NCBI GenBank assembly: GCA_030601715.1
Contig: JAUWBL010000077.1
Location: 1 to 5,907 of the forward strand
DNA length: 5,907 bases
Reading direction: 5' to 3'
From: Candidatus Geothermarchaeota archaeon
Lineage (GTDB): Archaea > Thermoproteota > Nitrososphaeria > Geothermarchaeales > JAUWBL01
Numbering within the stretch: position 1 is the stretch's first letter; every line of letters begins with the position of its first letter. Positions 1-5,686 of the stretch are shown one piece after another. The position numbers and the translations under genes are program-made. The notes below the pieces were generated by a model, which did no database searches, was not told the DNA's origin, and saw only the letters and a program-made list of their open reading frames with translations.

Positions 1-337
1 CGACGATCCCCTCCCCGACGGAGACGCCGGCGACGACATCGGGCCTTACTTCGTCAAGTAGCCTTTTTCGATTTATCGCCGGCAGACAACCTGTTACAAT
101 CAGCTTCTTGTCGAGTCGTGAGAGCCTCTTGAGATGAAAAATCACTTTGTCCTCCGTCTGCTGCTTGACGGCGCATGTGTTGACTATTACGATGTCGGCG
201 TCTCTGGCTCCGTCAACCCTCCTGAGAGACGCTCTCTGTAGGGCTGTCTCCATCAACTCTGAGTCAAACTTGTTCAGCGTGCAGCCGTATGTCTCCAAGT
301 GGTAGCTCTGGGTGGCCACCGCGCTGTCTTCACTCAC
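1..337 (-). CDS. tRNA threonylcarbamoyladenosine methylthiotransferase, archaeal MiaB/CDKAL1-like (e-MtaB), N-terminal part only
   Basis: Radical-SAM enzyme expected to convert t6A at position 37 of certain tRNAs to ms2t6A, a cytoplasmic decoding-fidelity modification. Only the first 112 codons lie in the window; the C-terminal radical-SAM and TRAM domains are beyond the left edge. What is visible is the N-terminal UPF0004/MTTase domain with its three cluster-binding cysteines: C19 in ETYGCTLNKFDSELM, C55 in VIVNTCAVK and C84 in VTGCLPAIN. The YGCTLNK, NTC and GCLPAIN wording is typical of the archaeal/eukaryotic branch rather than bacterial MiaB or RimO. The start is GTG at 337-335, preceded by a good Shine-Dalgarno GAGGAG about 7 nt upstream. 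The start lies inside the end of the small ORF at 330-425, so translation is probably coupled to the gcvPB unit. Family assignment is firm; tRNA specificity is inferred from the family. Confidence 0.92.
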   Translation of the reverse strand, partial: MSEDSAVATQSYHLETYGCTLNKFDSELMETALQRASLRRVDGARDADIVIVNTCAVKQQTEDKVIFHLKRLSRLDKKLIVTGCLPAINRKRLLDEVRPDVVAGVSVGEGIV

Positions 338-425
338 CCTTTTTCTCCTCGTAGTGCAAACGTGGAGGATTCCGCTTGATATTGAATACCTCCGTGATAA
401 CCACCCAACTCATTTCTTCAGCCAT
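330..425 (-). CDS. candidate 31-residue small protein between gcvPB and the methylthiotransferase gene
   Basis: A short frame reads MAEEMSWVVITEVFNI followed by KRNPPRLHYEEKKGE and a TGA at 332-330. It starts with ATG at 425-423, inside the last codons of gcvPB (16-nt overlap); a second ATG at 413-411 forms an ATGA overlap with the gcvPB stop. An in-frame TAG lies just upstream of the first ATG, so it cannot be longer. Its end overlaps the methylthiotransferase start by 8 nt, and it contains that gene's Shine-Dalgarno sequence. No recognised family, no signal peptide, no membrane segment; a hydrophobic strand (WVVITEVFNI) is followed by a basic then acidic tail. No convincing Shine-Dalgarno of its own is visible, so it would rely on coupling from gcvPB. 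It could be a real microprotein, a translated coupling leader that carries ribosomes to the next start, or a chance frame filling a 72-nt gap. I favour real translation moderately because of the overlaps at both ends. Confidence 0.42.
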   Translation of the reverse strand: MAEEMSWVVITEVFNIKRNPPRLHYEEKKGE

Positions 426-1924
426 GTGTAGCTAGGTATCATGGTTGACGGCCTCGAGGCTCTGGCCTCGTCGATGCGGCTGACCGATGTCTCCCGAGGT
501 GCCTCCCGGATCTTCTCGGGCTGAGTTCTCGCCTCCTGCACGATCTGGGCGAGGGCTTCACAGTAGCGGTCGATCTCCTCCTTGCTCTCAGTCTCAGTGG
601 GTTCCGCCATGAAGGCTTCGGGGACGATGAGGGGGAAGTAGACGGTGGGGGGATGAAAGCCTCGGTCCATCAACCTCTTGGCCACCTCCTTGAGGGAGAC
701 TCCGGTTTCTCTACGTAAGGACTCGAAGCTGGCTACGAATTCATGCTTCCGAGGGATCTCTGGGTGAAAGGGCAACTCGATGCCGGGTAGCTTCACCAAC
801 CTGGCTTTCATGTAGTTCGAGTTCAGCACCGCTATCTCGGCGGCCCTCCTGAGACCCTCCGCTCCGTAGAGACGAATGTACACATAGGCTCTCAGAAGGA
901 CGGCGATGTTACCGTGGTAGGGATGTACGCGTCCGATGCTGTGCTTCAGAGAGTTCGTGAAGCGGTATCTGTCGCCTACGCGCTCGATGATAGGAGTTGG
1001 AAGGTAGTCCGTCATCTCGCCTTTGGCGCCCACAGGGCCGGAGCCGGGACCTCCTCCCCCGTGAGGGGTGCCGAAAGTCTTGTGAAGGTTGAGGTGAACC
1101 AGGTCGAACCCCATGTCGCCGGGTCTGGCTATGCCTGCTATCGCGTTCAGATTCGCGCCATCATAATACAGGAGGGCTCCAACCTCATGGGTCATGTCGG
1201 CGACCTCTCTGATTCTCTTCTCGAATATCCCCAAGGTGTTGGGGTTGGTGAGCATCATCCCCGCCGTCCTGTGGGAGAGCACTGATTTGAGGGCCTCCAC
1301 ATCCACATACCCGTACTCATCGCTCGGTACTTCCACGACAGCGAAGCCGGCCATGCGGGCGCTGGCCGGGTTCGTCCCATGGGCTGAGTCGGGTATGATC
1401 ATTTCCCTTCTAATCTTCAGTTCTCCACGGGATCTGTTGAACTCTCTAATCATGAGGGCACCTGTCAGCTCTCCCTGGGCTCCGGCGGCGGGTTGAAGGG
1501 AGAACCTGTCCATTCCAGTGATCTCCTCCAGAAATCCGGCCAGCTCGTGGAGGATCTCTAGGATTCCCTGCACGGTGTCTACGGGTTGATCAGGGTGGAG
1601 ATGCTTGACCTGCGGGTGGGCGGCGATCTTCTCCATGATCTTCGGGCTGTACTTCATCGTGCAGCTGCCCAGCGGGTATGTTCCGGTGTCCACGCCGAAG
1701 TTCATCTGTGAGAGCCTCGTGTAGTGTCTAACTATCTGGGGCTGGGAGACCCTTGGGAGCCCGATCTCCCGACGAATCATCCCTTGGGGGTATCTTTGTT
1801 CCAGCCCGCCGACTTCCTTGATAATACCTTCTTCCAGCCGAACGGGCTGGTAGCCAACCCTCCCAACACCCGAAAGTTCGAAGATAAGGCGTTCATCCCA
1901 TCTGGCTTGTCTGAAGCCCGTCAG
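410..1924 (-). CDS. gcvPB: glycine dehydrogenase (decarboxylating) subunit 2, PLP-binding (split P-protein)
   Basis: Catalytic half of the glycine cleavage system P-protein; with GcvPA it decarboxylates glycine and passes the aminomethyl group to lipoyl-GcvH in the cytoplasm. The PLP lysine is K282 in LNLHKTFGTPHGGGGPGSGPVG; other family signatures are NFGVDTGTYPLGSCTMKYSPK, PDSAHGTNPASA and LTNPNTLGIFE. The first ATG (1780) would begin at residue 49 and lose a conserved N-terminal arm that is clearly encoded upstream (TGFRQARWDERLIFELSG, then GRVGYQPVRLEEG). That arm's frame is open only from 1927, after a TGA at 1930-1928, and contains no ATG, GTG or TTG. The best start is therefore CTG at 1924-1922, overlapping the gcvPA stop as CTGA, with GGCGGTGA (1935-1928; one mismatch to GGAGGTGA) 3 nt upstream. 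This gives 504 residues, normal for the family. Alternatives are an A-to-C sequencing error in an ATGA overlap, or a shortened protein from 1780. Confidence 0.96.
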   Translation of the reverse strand: MTGFRQARWDERLIFELSGVGRVGYQPVRLEEGIIKEVGGLEQRYPQGMIRREIGLPRVSQPQIVRHYTRLSQMNFGVDTGTYPLGSCTMKYSPKIMEKIAAHPQVKHLHPDQPVDTVQGILEILHELAGFLEEITGMDRFSLQPAAGAQGELTGALMIREFNRSRGELKIRREMIIPDSAHGTNPASARMAGFAVVEVPSDEYGYVDVEALKSVLSHRTAGMMLTNPNTLGIFEKRIREVADMTHEVGALLYYDGANLNAIAGIARPGDMGFDLVHLNLHKTFGTPHGGGGPGSGPVGAKGEMTDYLPTPIIERVGDRYRFTNSLKHSIGRVHPYHGNIAVLLRAYVYIRLYGAEGLRRAAEIAVLNSNYMKARLVKLPGIELPFHPEIPRKHEFVASFESLRRETGVSLKEVAKRLMDRGFHPPTVYFPLIVPEAFMAEPTETESKEEIDRYCEALAQIVQEARTQPEKIREAPRETSVSRIDEARASRPSTMIPSYTWLKK

Positions 1925-3297
1925 GGGTCACCGCCTAGCAGGTCCTTGACAATCTCTACGTACCTATCTAGGTCTTCCTTCGTATGAACATCGGACACTC
2001 CCGTCAGAACGGATTCACCGTAGTGGGGGAAAGCGTGAGTCGTCTCCGTTCCTAGCAAGACTCCTCGATCTATGCCCTGTCTCACGAGTTGTCCGGCTTT
2101 CTTGGTGCCTTCGAACGAGACGAGGAAATCACGGTAGAACGACCCGCTGTATGGGGGAGAGGACAGACCCACGTCTTTTCGCAGCTTTTTGGACAAGTAC
2201 GCGGCTCTGTGGGAGAGGTCTTCCGAAAGCCTTCTGAAGCCTTCCTCTCCTAGAAGGGATAGGTAGATGGCGGCTGCGGTTGCCGAGAGGGTCTCGTTTG
2301 TGCATATGTTTGATGTCGCTCTCTCCCTTCGTATGTGTTGTTCTCGGGTCTGAAGGATCATGGTGAACGCCCTCTGGCTACGGTCCAGTGTCTTCGTCAT
2401 CCCCATGATCCTGCCTGGTATCTGTCGGAGGATCTCTCTTTCCCGTCTGGTTGCGAATATGCCCAAGAGAGGGCCGCCTAAGAAGGGTGAGGAGCCAAGA
2501 GGCTGTCCCTCGCCAACGACAATGTCAGCGCCGTACTGTCCCGGTGGCTTCAAGATGCCCAGCGAAAGCGGGTCCACACCGACGATGAGTAGCGCGTTCC
2601 TGTCGTGGAGGAGCTCCGCGATGTCTCTAGGGCTCGGTTCGATGCTGCCGATGTAGGATGGGATCTCTACGTAGAGGGAGGACGTCTTGTCGTCGATATC
2701 TTCTTTGAGTTTCTCCAGGTCCAGCGTTCCCGCCTCCCAATCGGCCTCAACCGCCGTAACATTGATTCCTGCCCCCCTAGCGTAGGTCTCTATCACCCTT
2801 CTGCGATGGGGTCCTATGTTGGAGGCAATCAACGCCTTGCCCCGATGTGTCACCCTTGACGCCATCAACACTGCCTCGGCGGCAGCGCTTCCCCAGTCGT
2901 ACATGGAGCTGTTGGCCACGTCCATGCCTGTAAGCTGACACACCATGCTCTGATACTCAAACAAGGCTTGTATGATTCCCTGACTGATTTCGGGCTGGTA
3001 GGGCGTGTAGCTAGTCAGAAACTCTCCCCGTGACAGCAGGTGTGAAACGACGGCAGGCACATTCTGGTTCCATACCCCTCCCCCGAGGAACGCCGTCAGA
3101 TCAAGGTTCTTGCGAAGTTTCACCTCTACGACACCCTTGATCTCGTCCTCTGTGACCGGGCTGGGCAGGTCCAGGTTTCCTTCGATCCGGATGTTCTGTG
3201 GTACATCGAGGAAAAGGGCGTCGAGGGAATCCACGCCTATCTCTCCAAGCATCTCGGCCACGATGTCGTCGTCATCGTTAGGCAGGTAGGCCCTCAC
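1921..3297 (-). CDS. gcvPA: glycine dehydrogenase (decarboxylating) subunit 1 (split P-protein)
   Basis: Partner subunit of GcvPB; it contributes to the P-protein active site and assembly but carries no PLP lysine of its own. It is 458 residues, close to the usual 440-450. The N-terminus AYLPNDDDDIVAEMLGEIGVDSLDALFLDVP is the standard start of the family. Residues around 95-145 hold TSYTPYQPEISQGIIQAL, FEYQSMVCQLTGMDVANSSMYDWGSAAAEA, and the middle has GEGQPLGSSPFLGGPLLGIFA. The W in MYDWGSA replaces the more common MYDGA/S arrangement and, from memory, is typical of Thermoproteota-type sequences. The start is GTG at 3297-3295, with a G-rich stretch (GGGGGG, 3310-3305) 7 nt upstream acting as a Shine-Dalgarno. 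It is the promoter-proximal gene of the minus-strand unit, and its stop overlaps the proposed gcvPB CTG start. Confidence 0.97.
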   Translation of the reverse strand: MRAYLPNDDDDIVAEMLGEIGVDSLDALFLDVPQNIRIEGNLDLPSPVTEDEIKGVVEVKLRKNLDLTAFLGGGVWNQNVPAVVSHLLSRGEFLTSYTPYQPEISQGIIQALFEYQSMVCQLTGMDVANSSMYDWGSAAAEAVLMASRVTHRGKALIASNIGPHRRRVIETYARGAGINVTAVEADWEAGTLDLEKLKEDIDDKTSSLYVEIPSYIGSIEPSPRDIAELLHDRNALLIVGVDPLSLGILKPPGQYGADIVVGEGQPLGSSPFLGGPLLGIFATRREREILRQIPGRIMGMTKTLDRSQRAFTMILQTREQHIRRERATSNICTNETLSATAAAIYLSLLGEEGFRRLSEDLSHRAAYLSKKLRKDVGLSSPPYSGSFYRDFLVSFEGTKKAGQLVRQGIDRGVLLGTETTHAFPHYGESVLTGVSDVHTKEDLDRYVEIVKDLLGGDP

Positions 3298-3326
3298 TTC
3301 ACGTCCCCCCAGTGTCCACCATCATC

Positions 3327-3334
3327 ATATTATG
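3327..3334 (-). promoter_or_regulatory. possible TATA box for the gcvPA-gcvPB unit
   Basis: On the minus strand the sequence CATAATAT lies 30-37 nt before the GTG of gcvPA. An archaeal start site about 25-27 nt downstream of the box centre would fall near 3304, giving a very short leader that would cut into the G-rich Shine-Dalgarno. The TTTAAAT boxes further up (3413-3438) are nearly symmetric and could serve this direction instead. No riboswitch-like structure was recognised between the box and the gene. Assignment rests on sequence and spacing only. Confidence 0.35.
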
Positions 3335-3412
3335 CACACAGAATCATGTTACTGATCTCTGTCTTTCCCGATGGCTGTGTAACCGATCGTTCTACTCAGG
3401 GAAAAGGCCAAG

Positions 3413-3420
3413 GTTTAAAT
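3413..3420 (+). promoter_or_regulatory. upstream copy of a GTTTAAAT TATA-like box in the divergent intergenic region
   Basis: GTTTAAAT preceded by purine-containing AAGG, a plausible archaeal TATA box. A start site about 27 nt from its centre would fall near 3444, so it could initiate a longer transcript of the pilin-like gene. It repeats exactly at 3431-3438, 18 nt downstream, and its TTTAAA core is symmetric, so it could also fire towards gcvPA. Whether both copies are used cannot be told from sequence. Confidence 0.4.
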
Positions 3421-3430
3421 CAGGTTCTTA

Positions 3431-3438
3431 GTTTAAAT
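3431..3438 (+). promoter_or_regulatory. TATA box for the pilin-like gene (leaderless-type spacing)
   Basis: Second exact copy of GTTTAAAT. Its centre lies about 30 nt before the GTG at 3465, the spacing expected for a leaderless or nearly leaderless archaeal transcript (TATA centred near -27). This argues for 3465 rather than the upstream GTG at 3441, which sits only 3 nt from this box and could not be in a transcript started from it. Confidence 0.5.
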
Positions 3439-3464
3439 GGGTGGGGGATGGCTTGGACGAGCCT

Positions 3465-3872
3465 GTGTCTAACAGAAAGGGCCTAGCCCGACTGCATCTG
3501 AATGCTGTCATCCTCGTTCTTCCAACCAAAATCTCAACACCCCTATTGGCTACTTTCGTGGTCAGGTACGTTCCCGAGATTGTCGTCGGCAGGCTTCACT
3601 TGGACGCCTCTGAGCTGCGGTCTTCCGACGGGCACGTCAAGCTGTGGGTGAGGAATGTCGGGTCGGCCAGCGTCGTCCTGACGACCGTTTATGTTGAGGC
3701 TTCGGACGGAGCTGTTGTAGCCGTTCAATTGGACTCTGCAGGGTTCATCAGTCCGCGAAGCGTTGAACTCATCCAAGCCATCCCTCCGCTTCAAATGGAA
3801 GCTGGAAGGACGTATGCCGTCACCTGTACTGGATCGAGCGGCTTGCTCAAAGCCAGCCTGAGAGCTCACTGA
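3465..3872 (+). CDS. pilin-like or secreted beta-rich small protein with a possible class III signal peptide
   Basis: A 135-residue protein beginning MSNRKGLARLHLNAVILVL. The short basic leader ending in KG before a partly hydrophobic stretch resembles archaeal type IV pilin/archaellin precursors, which are cleaved after that glycine by a PibD/FlaK-type peptidase. The rest is beta-strand-rich, with HVKLWVRNVGSASVVLTTVYVEA and an ending IPPLQMEAGRTYAVTCTGSSGLL, a pattern common in archaeal pilin-like and surface proteins (strand, N-x-G turn, strand, then a G-x-x-Y-x-V strand). The hydrophobic segment is weak: R, H, N and a PTK interrupt it, so membrane insertion or filament packing is doubtful. 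The GTG at 3465 is chosen because a TATA box lies at leaderless spacing; the frame extends to a GTG at 3441. Function is not proved by motif; it could also be a decaying pilin gene. The next gene follows after 25 nt. Confidence 0.6.
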   Translation: MSNRKGLARLHLNAVILVLPTKISTPLLATFVVRYVPEIVVGRLHLDASELRSSDGHVKLWVRNVGSASVVLTTVYVEASDGAVVAVQLDSAGFISPRSVELIQAIPPLQMEAGRTYAVTCTGSSGLLKASLRAH

Positions 3873-3897
3873 CGGGGTCGGTCATGAACCGTTTTCT

Positions 3898-4359
3898 ATG
3901 CAAGGCCGGTTGAAGTTGACTCGAACCGATTCGGCTCCGTACTTGATTCGAGTGAAGATCGGTGACAGGGAGATCGAGATAGGGGGAACCAAGGAGGATG
4001 TGCTGGCCACCTTCGAGGAGCAGCTTCCGGCCATAGTCGAGAAGACAATCTCCGCCTTCGTTCAAGCTGAGCAGGGTAGGGCGGAGGGGATCGAGGAGGC
4101 GGAGATGGCGGAGGGCAGACTGAAGGCAGAGTATCCTTCCATACCGACTGTGAAGAGCTGTTCCGAGGGGGTGGTGGAGCTCTTCAAGACAAAGTGGGGG
4201 ATGAGGCCGAGAACGATCGGAGACATCAGGGAAGCTCTGAGAGCAAACGAGGTTCTATATCCTGTGACGACCATCTCGGGGGTCCTTGTAAACCTTACGA
4301 GGCACGGGAAGATCCGGCGCTGGAAGACAGCCAGCGGATACGTGTACGTCCTGCGGTAG
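3898..4359 (+). CDS. winged-helix protein with an N-terminal small alpha/beta domain, function unknown
   Basis: A 153-residue soluble protein. Residues 15-55 (YLIRVKIGDREIEIGGTKEDV, then a helix with LPAIVEKTISAF) look like two beta strands plus a helix, a module I associate with uncharacterised archaeal proteins. Residues 57-78 are a Glu/Ala-rich helical linker. Residues 89-153 fit a winged-helix DNA-binding fold: helix VVELFKTKWG, RTIGDIREALRAN, recognition-like helix TTISGVLVNLTRHGKI, then the wing RRWKTASGYVYVL. It may be a transcription factor for the adjacent pilin-like gene or for the locus downstream, but this is inferred from position only. ATG at 3898 is the first possible start in frame after a stop at 3859; no clear Shine-Dalgarno precedes it, so a downstream TTG or GTG (3910-3952) cannot be ruled out. 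It lies 25 nt after the pilin-like stop and is probably cotranscribed with it. Confidence 0.8.
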   Translation: MQGRLKLTRTDSAPYLIRVKIGDREIEIGGTKEDVLATFEEQLPAIVEKTISAFVQAEQGRAEGIEEAEMAEGRLKAEYPSIPTVKSCSEGVVELFKTKWGMRPRTIGDIREALRANEVLYPVTTISGVLVNLTRHGKIRRWKTASGYVYVLR

Positions 4360-4446
4360 CCCCATCGATTCTTCCTCTTGCCTGGCTTCGTCGAGGCTTT
4401 TCCCGATGTCCCGGAACAGAAAGGCTAATAGAGGTTTCAGTCAATT

Positions 4447-4454
4447 CATTATAG
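4447..4454 (+). promoter_or_regulatory. possible TATA box for the membrane protein-ATPase pair
   Basis: CATTATAG, in the most A/T-rich part of the 131-nt gap 4360-4490, centred about 40 nt before the ATG at 4491. A start near 4477 would leave a short leader containing the Shine-Dalgarno GGGGTG (4480-4485, 5 nt from the ATG). The rest of the gap is pyrimidine-rich (TTCTTCCTCTT at about 4369-4380), which might help terminate the upstream transcript; no hairpin was seen. Confidence 0.38.
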
Positions 4455-4490
4455 TTTGAAGAAAAGCAGTTCTGTTTTAGGGGTGTTGAA

Positions 4491-4829
4491 ATGGTCGAAC
4501 TGAATCCCGTTGACATACTCTTGGCGTCATCTCACGACATTCTAGGCATCGTGATGATCATCTACATCGCCGTGATTCTGAGACGGTTTAAGGGCCTCCC
4601 GAGACTGGAGAAGCCGTGGTGGGCCATGGTGGCGGCACTCGTCATCTTCCTGGTGGGCAGCGTGATCAACACCCTCCGTGCCATATTTGCACCGTTCCAG
4701 GTCGGACCTGACCTTCAATTAATCTACGAAAGCATCGCGCTGGCTGTCCAGATTTTCAACACGTTTTTCATTGTGGCGCTGGCCTTCGCGATCTACTTCT
4801 TCAAGAAAGCTTGGGAAGAGCCTAGATGA
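4491..4829 (+). CDS. small three-helix membrane protein paired with a KaiC-like ATPase
   Basis: A 112-residue integral membrane protein with no family I recognise. Three hydrophobic segments are visible at about 16-30 (DILGIVMIIYIAVIL), 44-62 (WAMVAALVIFLVGSVINTL) and 77-104 (long, ending LAFAIYFF). The basic loop RRFKGLPRLEK after the first segment and KK after the last suggest, by the positive-inside rule, an outside N-terminus and an inside C-terminus. Only the first loop and the C-terminal tail would face the cytoplasm, available to contact the ATPase encoded next. The ATG at 4491 has Shine-Dalgarno GGGGTG 5 nt upstream. Its TGA overlaps the next ATG (ATGA, 4826-4829), so the two products are probably made together and likely act as a pair. 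It could be a membrane anchor, a sensor, or a minimal platform protein; it is far too short to be a GspF/ArlJ-type platform. Confidence 0.85.
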   Translation: MVELNPVDILLASSHDILGIVMIIYIAVILRRFKGLPRLEKPWWAMVAALVIFLVGSVINTLRAIFAPFQVGPDLQLIYESIALAVQIFNTFFIVALAFAIYFFKKAWEEPR

Positions 4830-5512
4830 GCACCATTCAGAGGAAGGCGTTCAGGGTCTTCCTCCCCGGGTTGCCGGAGGGCGGCCTTCGTCCGGGTACC
4901 ACGCTGATCCTGGTGGCCCCGCCGGGCGGAGGGAAGACCACGTTCTGTCTCCAGTTCCTGTGGGAGGGTCTAAAGCAGGGGGAGAAGGGAGCCTTGGTCT
5001 GTTTCGATGCGCCTGTATCAGACTACTTGGAATACTTTAGGGGGTTCGGCCATGAGGCGGAACCCTACGTTGACCGAGGGTCGCTTCATCTAATAGATTT
5101 CTTCGATAGGAAGCCGGAGAGCATCGGCGAGGTGAGTTCCACGATCGAGAGCATCATGGAACACCTACAACCCGAGCCCACCCGCCTCGCGGTGGACTCC
5201 CTGTCGGCTATGGGTCTCTATTTCCAGGAGGATTTCCTTCCCCCGTGGGTCCTTCACATACGTGCGAGTCTGAAGGAAAAGAACGCTCTGGCGTGCTTGG
5301 TCATCGATTCGGAGGTGCATCCGAAGGCCTTGGTTTCAGCTTCCCAGACGGTGTCTGACGGGATGCTGCAGATGAAGATAGAAGAGGCCCCCTCGGGAGA
5401 GCTCAGGAGGTTCTTCAGGGCGTACAACCTGAAGGGAGTTGCCCACTCTACGAAGTGGGTTCCCTACCAGATCACCTCTGAAGGAATAAAATACCTTGTG
5501 TACAAGATCTAG
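4826..5512 (+). CDS. single-domain KaiC/RadA-superfamily ATPase (ArlH-like), with altered catalytic motif
   Basis: A 228-residue RecA-fold protein. Walker A is APPGGGKT at residues 31-38, preceded by GGLRPGTTLILV; Walker B is RLAVDSL at 120-126 (D124); the C-terminal half has VSDGMLQMKIE and LRRFFRAYNLKG, the strand pattern of KaiC-family ends. Single-domain KaiC-like proteins include ArlH, which binds ATP and works with the ArlI motor in the archaellum, as well as regulatory ATPases. The usual KaiC strand motif V-T-F-E-E-P is here CFDAP (58-63 region): the first glutamate is D61 and the second is A62, so hydrolysis may be weak, with nucleotide binding acting as a switch. ATG at 4826 overlaps the stop of the membrane protein gene (ATGA). 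A GspE/ArlI-like gene follows 174 nt downstream. ArlH kinship is suggestive only; a general RAD55-type regulatory ATPase is the alternative. Confidence 0.88.
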   Translation: MSTIQRKAFRVFLPGLPEGGLRPGTTLILVAPPGGGKTTFCLQFLWEGLKQGEKGALVCFDAPVSDYLEYFRGFGHEAEPYVDRGSLHLIDFFDRKPESIGEVSSTIESIMEHLQPEPTRLAVDSLSAMGLYFQEDFLPPWVLHIRASLKEKNALACLVIDSEVHPKALVSASQTVSDGMLQMKIEEAPSGELRRFFRAYNLKGVAHSTKWVPYQITSEGIKYLVYKI

Positions 5513-5612
5513 AGATCCTGGCAGATGCATGAGGGGGATTTGCTGAGCTCTGGACACCTGTCACTCGTTCCCAAAATGTGCTGAGAATGCACGTTCAAAC
5601 AGAAACGAATGG

Positions 5613-5620
5613 TAAAATAT
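5613..5620 (+). promoter_or_regulatory. possible TATA box for the GspE/ArlI-like gene
   Basis: TAAAATAT in the 174-nt gap 5513-5686. A start about 27 nt beyond its centre would fall near 5643, leaving a leader of roughly 44 nt before the TTG at 5687. The presence of its own promoter would make the ATPase gene separable from the membrane protein-KaiC pair. I saw no RNA gene, repeat or convincing hairpin elsewhere in this gap. Confidence 0.38.
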
Positions 5621-5686
5621 GGGTACACGGTTATTCAAGTAGGATAGAAGCGTAGCCTCCCTTCGCCAGCATAGGACGAGCCGGGT

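Noticed and set aside
914..1496. Plus-strand open frames of 100-123 codons opposite gcvPB
   Set aside because: They lie wholly antisense to strongly conserved gcvPB sequence, show no family resemblance, and have biased composition as expected of reverse-strand shadows in a G+C-rich gene.
1724..1987. Plus-strand 87-codon frame across the gcvPA/gcvPB junction
   Set aside because: It is the antisense of the GcvPB N-terminal arm and GcvPA C-terminus; both are recognisable coding sequence on the minus strand.
2360..2859. Plus-strand frames opposite gcvPA
   Set aside because: Antisense shadows of conserved GcvPA sequence, with no motif or ribosome-binding context.
3441..3464. Upstream GTG (3441) as the start of the pilin-like protein
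   Set aside because: It lies 3 nt after the TATA-like box at 3431-3438 and would put eight extra acidic residues before the basic KG leader; the GTG at 3465 fits both promoter spacing and a short class III leader.
3298..3464. Glycine riboswitch upstream of gcvPA
   Set aside because: The gap between the likely promoter and the gcvPA start is too short for an aptamer and lacks recognisable conserved riboswitch segments.
3543..4274. Minus-strand frames opposite the pilin-like and winged-helix genes
   Set aside because: No recognisable domains, and the plus-strand frames have better family-like patterns (beta-rich pilin pattern, winged-helix signature).
4194..5040. Alternative plus-strand frames (4194-4454, 4771-5040)
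   Set aside because: They overlap the winged-helix, membrane-protein and KaiC-like genes in other frames and show low-complexity Arg/Gly/Ser-rich composition.
5525..5584. Nineteen-codon frame (MHEGDLLSSGHLSLVPKMC) just after the KaiC-like gene
   Set aside because: No Shine-Dalgarno, no overlap with a neighbour, no recognisable sequence; length is within chance expectation.
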